A stretch of 64,000 nt of DNA, from assembly GCF_028476545.1 (NCBI RefSeq), contig NW_026733095.1, forward strand, positions 124,001 through 188,000, written 5' to 3'. A program made the translations under genes and the position numbers. The notes under the pieces were generated by a model. The model ran no database searches. It saw nothing but the letters and a program-made list of their open reading frames with translations, and was not told the DNA's origin. Positions 10,651 through 24,500 of the stretch are shown here, one piece after another (position 1 is the stretch's first letter; every line of letters starts with the position of its first letter). This stretch comes from Physella acuta. Lineage: Eukaryota; Mollusca; Gastropoda; Physidae.

Positions 10651-13600
10651 ATCATGTGATTGGTTATCTGCTCTTTGTGCATGTCCAATAATTTTGTGTT
10701 TCAACTTAATTATTTACATAAACAAGATGTGATACCATAACTTTTTTTTGTTCACTTTTAAAACTGATTTGTCTTCCTAACTTTCAACATTCACTGTTGA
10801 TTGAAAACATGGTCAAGTATTATCACATAATTATGTTTAATTTATCATGGTTCCTTCCTATGCTCATATTGTTTTGTAAACACAATTTTTTATGGGAACA
10901 ATGATTTACTCACTGTTGGTTTTCCCCAACACTATTAGTTCAGAAAAAATGTGTCACTAGCAAGATAACATTTTAACTCAAAATTTTGTTCTAGATTATT
11001 CTGATATAGAAAAAAAAGTAGCTCTTGTTTTTAATTTTCTTATGAATCTCTTTTGTTGTTTAGTTAATAATATGTACTTTATTTGACATCATTTTACTTA
11101 CGAACTGTGACTTATAACCAGCAGTAAACCAGTGTTTGACAGTAATTGAATGATTTTAATATTGTTAAAACTTCTAGAGTAACATCAAATGTACATTTTT
11201 ATTGGTTTAATATTTTTAGAACTTGTATAATTTTTTTGCCATATAATGTCTCTTCTTTAAAAAAATTACATTATGGGTGTATTTCTAATGCAGATATCTT
11301 TGTAGTTATACATACCAATCCAAGTGCAATAACTCTGTCTTCTAAGGTAATGGTCTGGGAGGTCTGGAAGATTTTACACAATTTTTATTTCAATGAACAA
11401 AACAGTGATTATTTTTTTCTGTATATTCCTCAATATAACTCATTTCCCCCAACCTCACTATCCCTATCAGAAATCCAACTGCTGATACTCCATGCTTAGA
11501 TTGGACTATACATAACTTATCTTGAGAAAAGACATATCTAATCTGGCCACCTCTCACTATTGTGTATATCCCTTAGGTCCATCATTTGAAATGAGATAGT
11601 TTACCTAGATAAGTTGAAAAATGGAGTATAGACTTAAGGATTTAGTACTGGTTGTTTATTTTATGACATGCTGTAAAGTTGTGTTTGACTGAGAATTCGA
11701 GAGCAGATCTCTTGTGACAACCAATCATTCCTTGTGGCTATATTTATCTGGTTTCTTTTCTGCTGTGTTTTTTAGAACTATTTATTGTTTTTAAATGTTG
11801 ATAAAAATTATCAAGTGCACGCACTTGTTAAATTTAACCAGTCCAAGCATGAACAGGTGCCTAGTCAGCATCTTGTCCGCAAGCCTTTTTTAATTTAAAG
11901 AAATAAATAAATAATTGAAATGTTTTTGACCTGTCCATGCAGGAAAAGGTGCCTCGTCACCATCTTGTCCGCAAGCCTTTTTTAGTTTAAATAAATAAAT
12001 AATTGAAATGTTTAAACTTTCAACTGAAGACAAGTTAGGCCTGAGATTGGTTTTAGCCAATTTCACATTATAGCAAAACAATTTTTAATTTATCTGAATT
12101 ATATTGTTGAAATTTCCTCTCCTCCTCCCCAAAATACCCTATTATATATCTGTATTTTATTACTCACTCTTCCTACTTGGTTGAAATCTGTTGCATGTTA
12201 TAAAACGACTCAATATATGCTGACATAATATAAAAACATCCATAAACCATTAAAACAACCAGGTGTTACTTTTTGCTATGTATATACATCTTGTCATGAT
12301 TTATGCATAACTATTCTTCAAGAGTTGTGAAAGCCAAAATATGAAATCTGTGAGCTGAACAAAAATGTTTCTTGATACAAAACTGTACACATTGTTTTGC
12401 TGAGTTGTCCCTATTGCTAAAATAATTGTGGCACATACAGACTGGCCAGATTTGTACATAACCATGGGGGGGGGGGGGGTTAGTTTTCTCAGCATGGTGT
12501 TAACCTCTGACCTTGTTGAATATGATCTAAGGTGAAGGGACAAGAACTAAAATAAAAATAATTTTTAAAAAATAAGTTACCTTAAGAAGTGCCATTCTGA
12601 ACTAGAAGTGATCGTTACATTTTTCTGGTTGCTTTGACTTTGAATGATGTTCATCCAGTGTAATGCTAATTATTTATTTCTTTATTGTGTGACGCTATTA
12701 ATTGTAATGCTAATTGGCCTATAAAATAAAATTATACTAATTTATAATACAATTAGATAGTAGAAAGTAGTATAAGATTCTTAATACTAACAAACTCCAT
12801 TTTTCAAGCTTCCTTAAAAATAAACTTTAAATTGATTTTTTAAAATTCTCTGTTTTCACTTTAACACCTCGTAATGAATAAAACTACCTACACTAAACCA
12901 CCTTTCTCTTGATTAACAAATAGTGCCTCTATAATTACCTTCGACCAAAATTTGATCCCTAACAAAACTTTATACACTTGTAATATCTAGCAGTGCCCAG
13001 CTAGAAAATATAGTAACATCCTGTTATCCTTCTTTATAAACTATCAATATGCTCTTCCACTACTAGATTTGCAATTTTAGAAAGTTTAAGGCTGGAACTA
13101 CAAATTTTTAAAATGTTTCATCTTATTTCATCCCATGAGCCATCTTCACTGTTTTGATTAAGCCATTTTGTAATGTGTAATGTTCACATGAAACATGCAT
13201 TAAATATTCCAATTGTTTGACAAAGTACTCTTGTAACTATATGGAAATGTTGCCAAGAAATAAAAAAGTACAAAGAGTGAAAGTTGTGTTTAAAAAATTA
13301 TTTTAGTGTTAAAATATTTGTGTAGTAGTATTATTATTAAAGTTTCAATCCTTTAGTTGACATCCATTATTGACCATTTTAAAAATAAATTGAAGACCAC
13401 TAACCTAGTCAGTAGAGTGTAATCACTAAATGACTCAAAGACCACTGACCATTAGAGTGTGATCACTAAACGACTCAAAGACCACTGACCATTTGTGATG
13501 AAGTCCACTAAAATATTCCTCATTCATGATGAAGACCACTGAACCATGGATGGGTCAGAAAAGTTTAAACCAATGACCAAAAATATGCTGTTACTTCATT

Positions 13601-15035
13601 CTATAGGGTAGGTGACCACATTAGCTACTGACAGCCATACATTTAAACAGAAGTTTAACTGTAGTTCTTAGAAGCAAATTTAATTTTTGTGATTAATTGC
13701 TAAACTTGGGAAATCAACTGAATAACAATTAAAAACATTTTTTTACTTAAAAATAACAATGACAATTAAAAGGCATATCAAATCACATTTTGCAGGTTTG
13801 TTTTAAACAGACAAGACAATATATAGCAGTAATACAAGCTAAATTTTCAATTTTGTTCTGTTTTATGACAGGCTGCTTATCTATTTCTTTCACTTTATAT
13901 TTTGTGATACAAAAATGCTTTTTAAGTAATTAACTTTTTTATAAAAATATTTCTTTTTTAGGATTAAGATTAAAATATCAGTATTTTAGAGGCATTAATT
14001 AAAATTGTTTAACAAAAATTATTTATCATATACATGAGAAAACACTTTCACAACCATAATTTGTTTCCTACATTCAAATATTAGTGTCTCAACATTTAAA
14101 TTTGTAATTAACACACTGCAATCAATTCTGGTCACTAACTCATTCAATAAAAGCAAGGGATTTCAAATGAAAAATTCTTATTCCTCTCCTATAACTAAAC
14201 CATTACAAAAAAATTGTTTTTATCACAATCAGTTTCAGGGAAAAAAAAAACTTACAAAAAAAACCAACTCAAGTAGCAAAACTACTTTTCTACCATAGGA
14301 ATGCAATGTAACTTGTAAGTGATACAGTTAACAGTTTAAATTTTTTTTTTTTAATACTAGCAATAAATTTAAATAAATTAAGACTATGCAATGAATGTTT
14401 ACCCTACATCAACTTTTCACTTTTACAGATCCAAGCCAAGGTTATGTCATAACTTTAAAATTTAGAGCAAAACAAACTGAAAGCCTTAACACATTATTTA
14501 ATAAGCATCTTTTAATGTGACAAATTAAAAACATAATTAATGCTGAAACCAATAAAAAATGGCTGAGAACACAAGAAGCAAATTTTAAAATATTTATATG
14601 ATTTATATGTATCTTATTTATTTAACAATAAACTATTAACATAACACTAAATTATTGAGCAAACAACAAATGAAACTTCTCATAAAACTTATTAGATTTT
14701 AAGACTGTCACATGAAGCAATTGATTCAAAATTAAAATACACACAACTTAAAGATAACCAAAATAGAGTTTACAGTTGAAGCTTAAAAGCTGGCATTTTA
14801 AAATTAAATTAGATTTGTTTTTCATTTAAAATCACCAATACAATTATTACAAATGAAACCTTTGTAAGGTTTTAACAAATGTAAAATTGCCAATATCACA
14901 AGTTTAAAGGAAATGTTTTATGTTACAAGGCTATAGCATTAAAAAGATAAACATTTTTCAACCAAGTTCTCATTTGTATTAATTCTGCCTGTATATAGAG
15001 GATAGTTAAAACAACAACAGAGAGAACAATATAGG
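10651..15035. other. Gene-free AT-rich sequence downstream of the HspQ-like gene
   Basis: No coding similarity was seen. The first 1.3 kb may hold the 3' UTR; plus-strand AATAAA words cluster near 11904-11915 and 11990-12000, inside a duplicated segment. A poly-G run of about 15 starts at 12465. A weak degenerate repeat based on AAAGACCACTGACCATTAGA lies at 13390-13550. The rest appears unique. Confidence 0.6.
11838..12014. repeat. Tandem duplication, about 92-bp unit, two copies
   Basis: Two adjacent copies share CATCTTGTCCGCAAGCCTTT, then AATTTAAA/AGTTTAAA and AATAAATAATTGAAATGTTT. Divergence between the copies is modest and confined mainly to the first third of the unit. Confidence 0.85.
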
Positions 15036-15634
15036 CAGGGGCGGAACTACCATACCGCCAGACCCCGCAGTGCGGGGGGGGGGCCAGGACGTTTAGGGGC
15101 CCATTTCCGACCAAAAAACAATGAATTTTTTTTTCAAAAATTATATTTTCCATGCATCTTAAAAGTGGTTTTGTAAAAAAAAAAAAAAAGGTCTACTATA
15201 GCAGAGATTGTTGCGTAGAAAAATATTTTAAAATCTCCAAGGGCTATAGTCTGAAAGGTAGGCAAACATTCACACAACTTCCATGACTTACTGCCCTTTT
15301 TTAAAATAGGGATGCCCACGAATCTCATTTACATAGTTTTGTACTATGTATAGTAAAAAGCAATTGATTCTCTGAATTGTTATTAAAATAAGACGTACTA
15401 AACAATGGTATAGATATAAAAATCAATGTTTTCAAAATTGATATTATAAAAGCCAAAAATGAAAAAAATAAACATAACGCGAGAAACCATTCACGAATTA
15501 AGCTTACGTCTTTATATATTTTTGACCAGTTTAAAATGATAGTAGAAAGAACAGAAAAAAATGTGTCTAGTTTGTTCTCTCAGAATGGTTATATATTGCA
15601 ATGAAGTAGACTAAATTACTCTGTTTAGATACAG

Positions 15635-15724
<90 letters not shown>

Positions 15725-16346
15725 TTTCGTCACTGGCAACTTGATAGTGGTTTTGTAAGTAACAAACAGAATACAGATCTAATACAGTAGTGATGTTATA
15801 TGGTAGCTAAGACATGCTGTTGCGTAAAAAAAATAAAAAAATAATAAACACAGCTGTAGTGTGAAAGATAGGCAAACGTTCAAACCATTTCCATAAATTA
15901 TTTCCCTTTTTCAAATAGTCAAATAGGGGTGCTCAAAAGCTCTTTTTAATAGATTTTTAATAATCAAATTAAAAAGCAATTACTTATCTTAATTATTATT
16001 TTAAAAAAAATAAGTACTAAAGAATGGTATAGTATAAAAATGAAACGTAGTTAAAGTTAATAATATAAATACAAAAAAATAACATAAAAATAAACATAAC
16101 ACGAGACACCATTACTTATACAAAGCTTCATATACTTTTAACCGACTTAATGATTAGAAGTATTAATCATAACTGAAAACAGAGATTTTCAAAACAGACC
16201 AATGCACTCATACACATGACATGTTGTGATTAGATTTAATTGAATTTTTTTTTCAAAACCCGATCAGGCTAGAAAGGAGTATCCTATATTCGTATTGTGT
16301 TTGTATGTTTGTGTATGTATATATATACATATATATAAATAAATAA

Positions 16347-16413
<67 letters not shown>

Positions 16414-16476
16414 CATATATGGGGGGCCCAAAAAAATTTTTTGCGGGGTGGCCCATTTTTTCTAGTTCCGCCACTG
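15036..16476. mobile_element. hAT-type non-autonomous DNA transposon, 1.44 kb
   Basis: The left end CAGGGGCGGAACTACC and the right end, reverse complement CAGTGGCGGAACTAG, form terminal inverted repeats. Perfect 8-bp target duplications AATATAGG flank it at 15028-15035 and 16477-16484, as expected for hAT. Poly-G blocks with GGGGCCC-type words follow each end. The interior has no transposase-like frame. It does carry two TA microsatellites (15638-15721, 16338-16420) and two related segments with AGGCAAAC.TTC and ATTTCCATAA-type blocks (about 15255 and 15865), suggesting an internal duplication. Confidence 0.9.
15638..15721. repeat. (TA)n microsatellite inside hAT element
   Basis: Run of about 42 TA units, uninterrupted. 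A second, interrupted TA block lies at 16338-16420 in the same element. Confidence 0.95.
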
Positions 16477-16484
16477 AATATAGG

Positions 16485-18586
16485 ATGCACAGCATCCAAA
16501 TATAGAAACATTAAAACATAAAAAAGTACCAAAGTTCACAATCCTGATATGTAAATACTAGAGAAATCTAAAAATTCTTAAAATAAAAATCAGAATAGCT
16601 AGTGATATAAGACATCTATGACAACAGATTTTTATCAAAATAGAGAAAATAACTGCTAAAGGATAAATTTTACTTATCTCTTACACAACCTATCTTTTTA
16701 TTGCTTTTATTCAAGTCTATGTCTGATAATCTGCAGATAAGTAAAATTTGTAGATACTATTTTGATAAATCTGTGATAAAAGTCTATGTTCCTTGAGATC
16801 TGTTGTTATACCTAGATCTACATATTTTTTACAAAAGTTCTCTCTCCTAAATCTCAAAGTAACATCAATTATCTAATCAACACATATAATCATTTTTCAT
16901 GAGACTAAAAACAGTACATAAAAATTTATAGCTATTTATAAATTAAACATACAATCAAATTATTAAGGGACGGTGGAGGCATTTTGTATCCACATGGGAT
17001 TTCAGCTAACATTTTTGTGATTTAACTAAAGTGTTTCTCAGAGCTTATTTTTTGAAGTATTATTTTCAAAACAGAAATTTGAAGCAATAACAGATAGCAC
17101 TAAGTCTTGTGTTTATTATTTTTGTACTGTTTGTTCTCGTTTTAGGGAAGTAGAACTATAGCTTTCTCCTTAAAATGTAGGCATTATTCATTCTTTATCA
17201 AATTTACAATTAATAAGTATAAGCAGCAAAACCATTAAAAATAACATTAAGAATGCTTTGCTACTCTAAACAATTTTTCAGCTCATTAAAAAATTCCTGC
17301 ACCAAAGCTTTATTTATTTACTATAAGAAAATTGTAGGGGTATGCTTTAAACAGTAAATACTTAAAAATCATACTAAATGCTTAAACTGATACACTAAAA
17401 CAAGAAGCATAAAAATCCAAGCAAATTGAACAAGCATGGGATAAATACATGAGATCACAGTAGTGTAAGTATCTACAAGTTTCATCGCAACAATTTCTTC
17501 TTTGTTTAGATGGCAGAAAAGTTTATACAAAAATAGAACCACTTGTAAAGACAGCAAGCATCAATGGAATGTATATTAGAAACTTTGTTGCCCAAATCTT
17601 TTTTCATCTAACATCAACATTTTTAAGATAAATTAGGCACAATACTACATTTGATACAATACATTCTAATATCCATAAAATTAAAATTCACCATTAAACA
17701 AAACCAATATAATGGACATACTTAGTGAAATTGAATTATTTAACTTTTTAATCTAAATCTTTTCTTTATAATTGCTCACATGAAGTCATTCCTCTTTACA
17801 CTTAAATAGCAATTTAAGAAATATGTAAGGTAACTTCATGTTCATGCACAGTAAAACAAGGGAAATAACTCAATAGGAAAATTTTCCATTTCAGTATGCA
17901 CCTAAGTTCATTTTGTACTCTATGATAAAAGTTTAAACTACCATAGGATACAAAAATTAAGCTAGATGAAACATAAATATCAATTATTTTTTAAGAGTTG
18001 TGTTTATATTTACCTACCTAATCTATTGAAGTGGGGACAGTTATAAAAGAAATTTTAAAATTTTAATTAACAATTCATTCGTTAAAAATTTTTTGCATTT
18101 GCCTTACGTCTGTAAACAGGTAAGAACATCATATGTATGGAATGTTTTATACTCACAGTTTTTTGGATTTGTAGAATAAAACAAAGGTAATGGCACACTA
18201 GAACTTTTTTGTCTCTTTAACATCTTAAAACATGGTGTGGGACTCACCAAGAAAAACAATGGAATTTGTTCTGACAATGCTAAACAAATTACTCCAACCA
18301 AACAAGTTGGATAAGTATTAAAATTTTAAAATGTAAGCCTCTTTGAATTATGACATCATGCAATATCTTTTCGGACAGGATAATATTATGGCATCTGACA
18401 ATTAATGTTGCATGAATACATAAAGCATTTAATTTTTGTATGAAATTGAAAAAGAAATTATGAAATTTGTTTATGAATCCATTTTAAATAATGATTGAGG
18501 CTATTAAAACCTATTCATTACTTCCTTAATATCTGCTCTAGCTTTTAGCGATGATTTTGGTGTAACTAAACTTAACAGAACTTTGT
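16485..18586. other. AT-rich region 3' of TMTC2
   Basis: No gene or ordered repeat was recognised. It may include the TMTC2 3' UTR. Minus-strand AATAAA candidates are distant (plus-strand TTTATT near 17308 and 16709), so the transcript end could not be placed. Confidence 0.5.
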
Positions 18587-21500
18587 TTATCTTTGTTTGT
18601 TGACATTCATTAAGTTTCTTAACCTCTGCAGGTTCTCAGTAGTGACTTTATCATTAGGCTTGAGCTCCAGAGCTTTCAGGTAAGCCTGCTCAGCTTGTGG
18701 GTATTTAGCATTGATGTGCAGCATTGCTCCGAGGTTCATCCATGCTGAGGGCTCCTGTCACAAATTTTAGACATTTTTTTAAGTTAAAGGAACATTGAAA
18801 ACAAAATGTAAGCTCATGCTGCTTGATTAAAGAACTAAAGAACTGATTCAAGGATTTAGATTGTTTTTAAATATGTTACTGCCACTTTGACCATCCACCT
18901 CTCCAACCAGATGGTTTTAACTGCCTCTAACTTACAGCTTAACTGCTTAAAAAAATAAAAAACTAGTTTAAGAAATAATTAAAACTACCTTTGGTTTGAG
19001 TTTCACAGCTGATAAATATAACTCCTCTGCTTTTTGCTTCATTTCAGCCTCCCTGATATAAAAAAAAAATCAAATTTACAACTTGTAGAAAGAATAAAAT
19101 CTTTTTTATCATTATAAAAATAATACTCAAGTCAGACATGCGCTAAAAATATAAGCTAATTCATTTATTACATTTAAAATGCATTTTCAATACATTTAAG
19201 GAAAAAATTTTTTTTTGTAAACTTTAATATTTGTTAATTTGCAGTCATTTGTTAATAAACATTAACATATAGTTGCGGAAACTAATGAGTTTAGCTATTA
19301 ATATTATATTTAAAAAACATTCTGCTTATTTTATAAGCAAATTAATTTCACACACTTAGCAATAATTTACCTGTAGACATTTGCAGCATTAAAAACTATG
19401 TCAAAGTCATGATTCATGGCTGGGAGCAGCTTTTCAAATATTGCAATGCTATCAGTAAATCTGTGCATTGTAGCATACAGCTGGGCTATTTTGAACAAAT
19501 AAAGGTCAGTTACAAGAAAATGTAGCTAACAATCTTAATTTAAAATTTTCTACAAGAAAATGTAACCTACAATCTTAATTTAAAATTTTCAACTAGAAAA
19601 TGTAGCCTACAATCTTAATTTAAAATTTTCAAAAGAAAATGTAGTCTACAATCTTAATTACAAATTTCTAATATGGCTAATCATGCCAATAAAGTTTGTT
19701 TGTTTACCTCTATGAAAGTCAATGGCTGTGTCTGTGGGATTGTGCTGTTTAGCCTTGTCAAGCCATTTCTCTGCTTCTTCCCACTGAGACTGTGAATCAA
19801 TATTAGTTTTAGGTGTTAAATACATTTTTACTCAAAAATTCATGTTTTGTTATTTAAACCTTGAAAGAAAAATACAAACTATAAAACTATACAATTTAAT
19901 TGATATAAAATGTAAAAATGTTTTGATTCAACCTTGGCTTGGTTTAGCTTGGACATTGTTAAGTGTGCTGGGAGATGGTCATGTTTGCTCTTCAGGGCCT
20001 CTAGATACCATTTTTCAGCTTCTGCTAATTGTCCCATTTTAAAGTAAACTTCACCTAAAAATGTATTAAACGCCCAATTACATTTTGCACATAATGCTAT
20101 TTTTCAAGTAAAAAACTGTTCATATGTTTATTTTCATTAAAATAATTGCAAACCTTGTTTTACCTATCATGTTATATAGACTCTGAGGAGCATAGTGGTC
20201 TGGCTTTCTTTCTAATGCCTTGTTAAACATTTCCAATGATTCCTAAGTAATGTAACAATATTATATCATGAACCTTAATAAAATATTTTGATAGTAATTC
20301 AGTAATGTTCAAAAACTTAACTTGCATTTTATAGGATACTTATGATTCATTGATATTTTACAGAAGTTAAAAAAAAAATAGTGTACTCTATAAATCAATG
20401 ATTACAGGTATATTCAGAGAAATACCTTTTTAATTGGATAGAAATTGTTTTAAGCAAATATAATCTATATAATCCAAAATAAATGATTCCATGTATCCTC
20501 TAGTTGTGAACATAATTTTTTAAGCTTTAAGAAATTAGTCAGCTGACAGCCTAATACCTGCAGCTTATCCTGATCCATGAGTAGACGGCCATGATTGAAC
20601 ATACAGGAGATCTTTGTATTGTCATGGAGCCTGGGGTCTTTCAGACCTGAGGTGTCAAGGTCAGCACACCTGCTGTAGATCTGAAAGTACATTTTTTTTT
20701 TAATTTAAAATTTTTCTTCCCTTACTGAGCATATGTTGGTGTTTTTATTGAAATGACTTAATTAAAAAAAAAATAGTTATAAGAATTCAATGTTTAATGG
20801 ATAAATGGAACATTTAAATTCAATTAATTCAAATATCATTTTCTTGTATTTAATTTAGGACTAAAGAATAAAAGACACTGTAGGCTCAAACAAGTTTGTT
20901 ATTGAGTGTTACCCACAAATTAAACATAGTAAATTTAAATTAATTAATACAAAAACTTCCTTAGACAACAGGAATTTTTATGAGTAAAATTCTTTTTGCT
21001 TTTTCATGAGTTAATTACCTTTTTAGCAAGCTCATGATCTCCAATTTGTGAAGTTATAATACCAAGATTCAAATGTGCAACTATAAACAATTAAAACAAT
21101 GATTACAATTAAACAATAGGTTTAATAAAAATGACAGAATGTTTACTAACATTTGGGGGAGTATGAGGCAACAGTAAGTTTTTTGTTTCCTTTCATCTAT
21201 TATCTTTGACAAACTGTACATATTTTTTTTTTTGCAAATATAGCATTTTACCTTTCATAATCAATCACAATTATTAAAAATAAATAAATAAAGCTGGTGG
21301 TTTAATTAATTACCTTTCTAAGGTTGTATATATAGGCCATATATATTAATAAGTAAACAGTATATAAATAATACCTGATAATTTAGGCCGGAACTGAATT
21401 GCTTTTTTATAGCTCTCCACTGCTTCTTCAAATCTGTTCTGGTTCTGTAAAAGTATTCCACTGGAAAAGAAATGGGTGTGTGCTTTCATTTTGGTTGGGA

Positions 21501-24500
21501 ACATGACATTTTTTTTTGTAAACATCAAAAAATAATTGTTAAGTTTCAAGTGTATTTGATGCAATGTGTTAGAGTTAAGTAGTTTGCTCTACAGTTTAAA
21601 TTATCTAAAAAAAAGTTTTTATGAGTTTATGTTAATTTATCTTAACATTAAATTAAATATTACTACAGTCTGCTCATCTATAACCCTCAACAAAAAAAAC
21701 ATAAAACATACCCTTATCAAACCCCAAGCAAACTTAGCTTTTAGGTCAACATTAACTCAAAACTATAGTACATTTAATAGCTTATTATTATAATTTGTTT
21801 TATTTTCTACTTTTGAGCAATGCGTTTTTATTGAAGTAAAAATCAAATCCGATTCAAAACCCAATCATTAGCTTGGAACCTCTAAAAAAATTATATGCCC
21901 TTTTTAGTCTCAGGAAAGAAACAAACCAACCATAACCAAACAGTTCACTGTCAACAGCCAACTGATAACGCTAATAATTAAACTAGTGTCTAATTCAAAT
22001 TAAAATATAGATATTCTTGCATTGTTATCTAAGATAAATGTATCTGTAAAGTGTAAAGTTTGGATGAAATAGAGGCATTGGAAGTGGTTCAAAATTGAGT
22101 AACAAGATTCGCCATAAACTCATAAACAAACAAGTATACATTGTAAACTAAACAAAAGCTTATAAAAATCCTACAGGTTGTAATGCACATCAGCCATGTT
22201 AGGTCTGTATGTCAGAGCATTTCTATAGGCCTGTTCTGCCTTGTCCACTTCGTGCTTATCATTGAAGATGTTGGCCAGATTTCCCCAGGCTAAAAAAACA
22301 CATTAATTTACATAACTGGCAACTCAACTATTTTAAGAACATGAGTGAGAAAAAAAGAATCTAAATTATTTAAATATATAAGGGGAGAGCACTCAAGACA
22401 ATAAAAGCTCAGGAAAAAACATCAGCTATCTCATAATTTATTCATATGTCCAGGTTATGTTTTTAACACATAAATGTCAAGCTATCTACTCCAGCTCCAC
22501 AGAGGCTTCTGATATTTATATTTGTATTATAAACATGGCTAAAAATATCAGTTTTAAAACTATTGAGTGGCATTCAGTGTTTTTTCCAGGCATCTCTTAG
22601 GGGAAGGAGTAAAGCGAAAAATGTCTTCCGCCCTCCACCCTCTCCAAGAACGAAATAGAATTTGGTATTTATATACAAAATATGTACTTCAACTACAACC
22701 ATTGCCCCCCCCCCCCCCCAAATAAAAAAAATAATAAATAAATCAATTGCCACACTCCCCTTCTAAGATTTTATTTCAATCGCAAAGGGGGGGGGGGGGG
22801 GCGGGGTGGACGTGGGTGTGCTAATGCCATACTTAACTGAGCACGATATTTAATGTCATTTCAAGTAAGTTCCCATGTATTGAATGAACTCGCTAAACGA
22901 TGTGTCATAAATCTTAAGGGGGGACCAGTACTTAAAAATCGCATTTTCATTATCTTTTTGCCTATGTATATTTAATAGTCTAATGCAACTCTAACATCTC
23001 ATCAATTACTTGAACTAATCTACTGTACTCAAAAAATGTGTTAGAATACTTATTTTAGTGTTTATAGATGCCTAGTTTGGATAACATTTTATTTTTTACA
23101 AAAATAAGCATTGACACTTTTTGGTCTACTCCAAATTTTCTAAAGAAGAAATATTAAAAACTGTCTTACAGAATACAGTGAAACTTGCACAGTCTTTACA
23201 ATATAGGTTGTTCTACAAACTGATAGAAGCTTTTAATGATACCCTTCTTTATTTAATTTTTATGGTTGTTTAAAGTTCATGTCTCTCCACAAAGACTCTT
23301 TTTTCTAAGTGACTTTGAAAAAAATTCATATTTTAAAAAGTTTGTGTTTAATCTAAACATCCTTCTATCAGTTTGTTCTGTAACCATTTCTAAATGTGGC
23401 TTTTACTTTATGTATTATTATGTCTTATACGTACTGAGATTTTTAGCATACAAAATTGCATATAAAAATACATATAAACTCAACTTTTTGGGGTTCAACA
23501 TTTGTTCTCAACATGTTTGAGATATGTTATCTTTAAAACATATCAATATCTTTGTTTTAGCTATGTAGACAATGTTCAATTGCTGATCTTTAATAAAATA
23601 AAAATTAAGTACCGGTCCCCCCTTAACCCCCAAAAAATCCTCAATTTTACGTGGCTACATTTTACCCTTTTCATTTGGGTCCTTTTTAAAAACTATCTTC
23701 CACATTTTTTTCTACAGTAAATATACGTAGCAGGCACTGAAGTTACAGTCTAGGGGAGGATGTATTTGGGTGTGGGTGTAAGACGGGATGACCTCACACT
23801 TGAGGGTTTGAGTTTGTGTGAAGATGTTAGACGGTGGATCACAATCTTGACACAGTCGACATAAGTTATTTATAGATTAGAGCATTTATTTATTCACCAG
23901 CTGAGATGACTTATAGATAGCCTTTTATTTCTAGATAGTCTTTTATTTCTAGATAGCCTTTTATTTCTAGATAGCCTTTTATTTCTAGATAGCCTTTTAT
24001 TTCTAGATAGCTTTTTATTTATAGATAGCTTTTTATTTATAGATAGCCTTTTATTTATAGATAGCCTTTTATTTATAGGTAGCCTTTTATTTATAGATAG
24101 CCTTTTATTTATAGATAGCCTTTTATTTATAGATAGCCTTTTATTTATAGATGGCCTATATTTATTAATATATTTCCGTTTTTAAGGGTATAATCTGTAA
24201 GAGATGAGAACGACAGAGATTTACGAGGATTACCTTTGGCAGGATTGACGCCGATTCCAGCACTGTACAGCCGCTCTTCCGTCTGCCAGTCCCGATTCCT
24301 CAGCACGGTCTTAGCGCTGTAGGACACCACGAGAAGCACCAGTCCAGCCAGCACCAGCTTCCTCCTGGGTCCTTCCTTGGCGTGCGTGTAGAGCACCTGC
24401 ACGCCCAGCCCGACCAACAGGCAGAAGCCCATGCTGGGGATGTACAGGATCCGCTCCGCCACGACGAAACCGACGTAGAAGAACAGGTTGGTGGCGGGGA

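Larger units (their letters stand above)
22290..24233 (-). other. TMTC2 intron with MITE, C/G tracts and minisatellite
   Basis: Intron between the membrane-domain exon and the first TPR exon. It holds a poly-C run (22705-22719) and a poly-G run (22787-22801) in opposite orientation about 70 bp apart, a TTAA-flanked MITE and an 18-bp minisatellite (both listed). Otherwise AT-rich, with no coding signal. Confidence 0.8.

Noticed and set aside
22575-22810. Possible hAT element starting CAGTGTTTTTTCC with opposed C- and G-runs
   Set aside because: No matching right end or target duplication was found.
23266-23720. Plus-strand frames in the TTAA-flanked element as a transposase
   Set aside because: Short, AT-driven frames with no catalytic motif; the element is too small to be autonomous.
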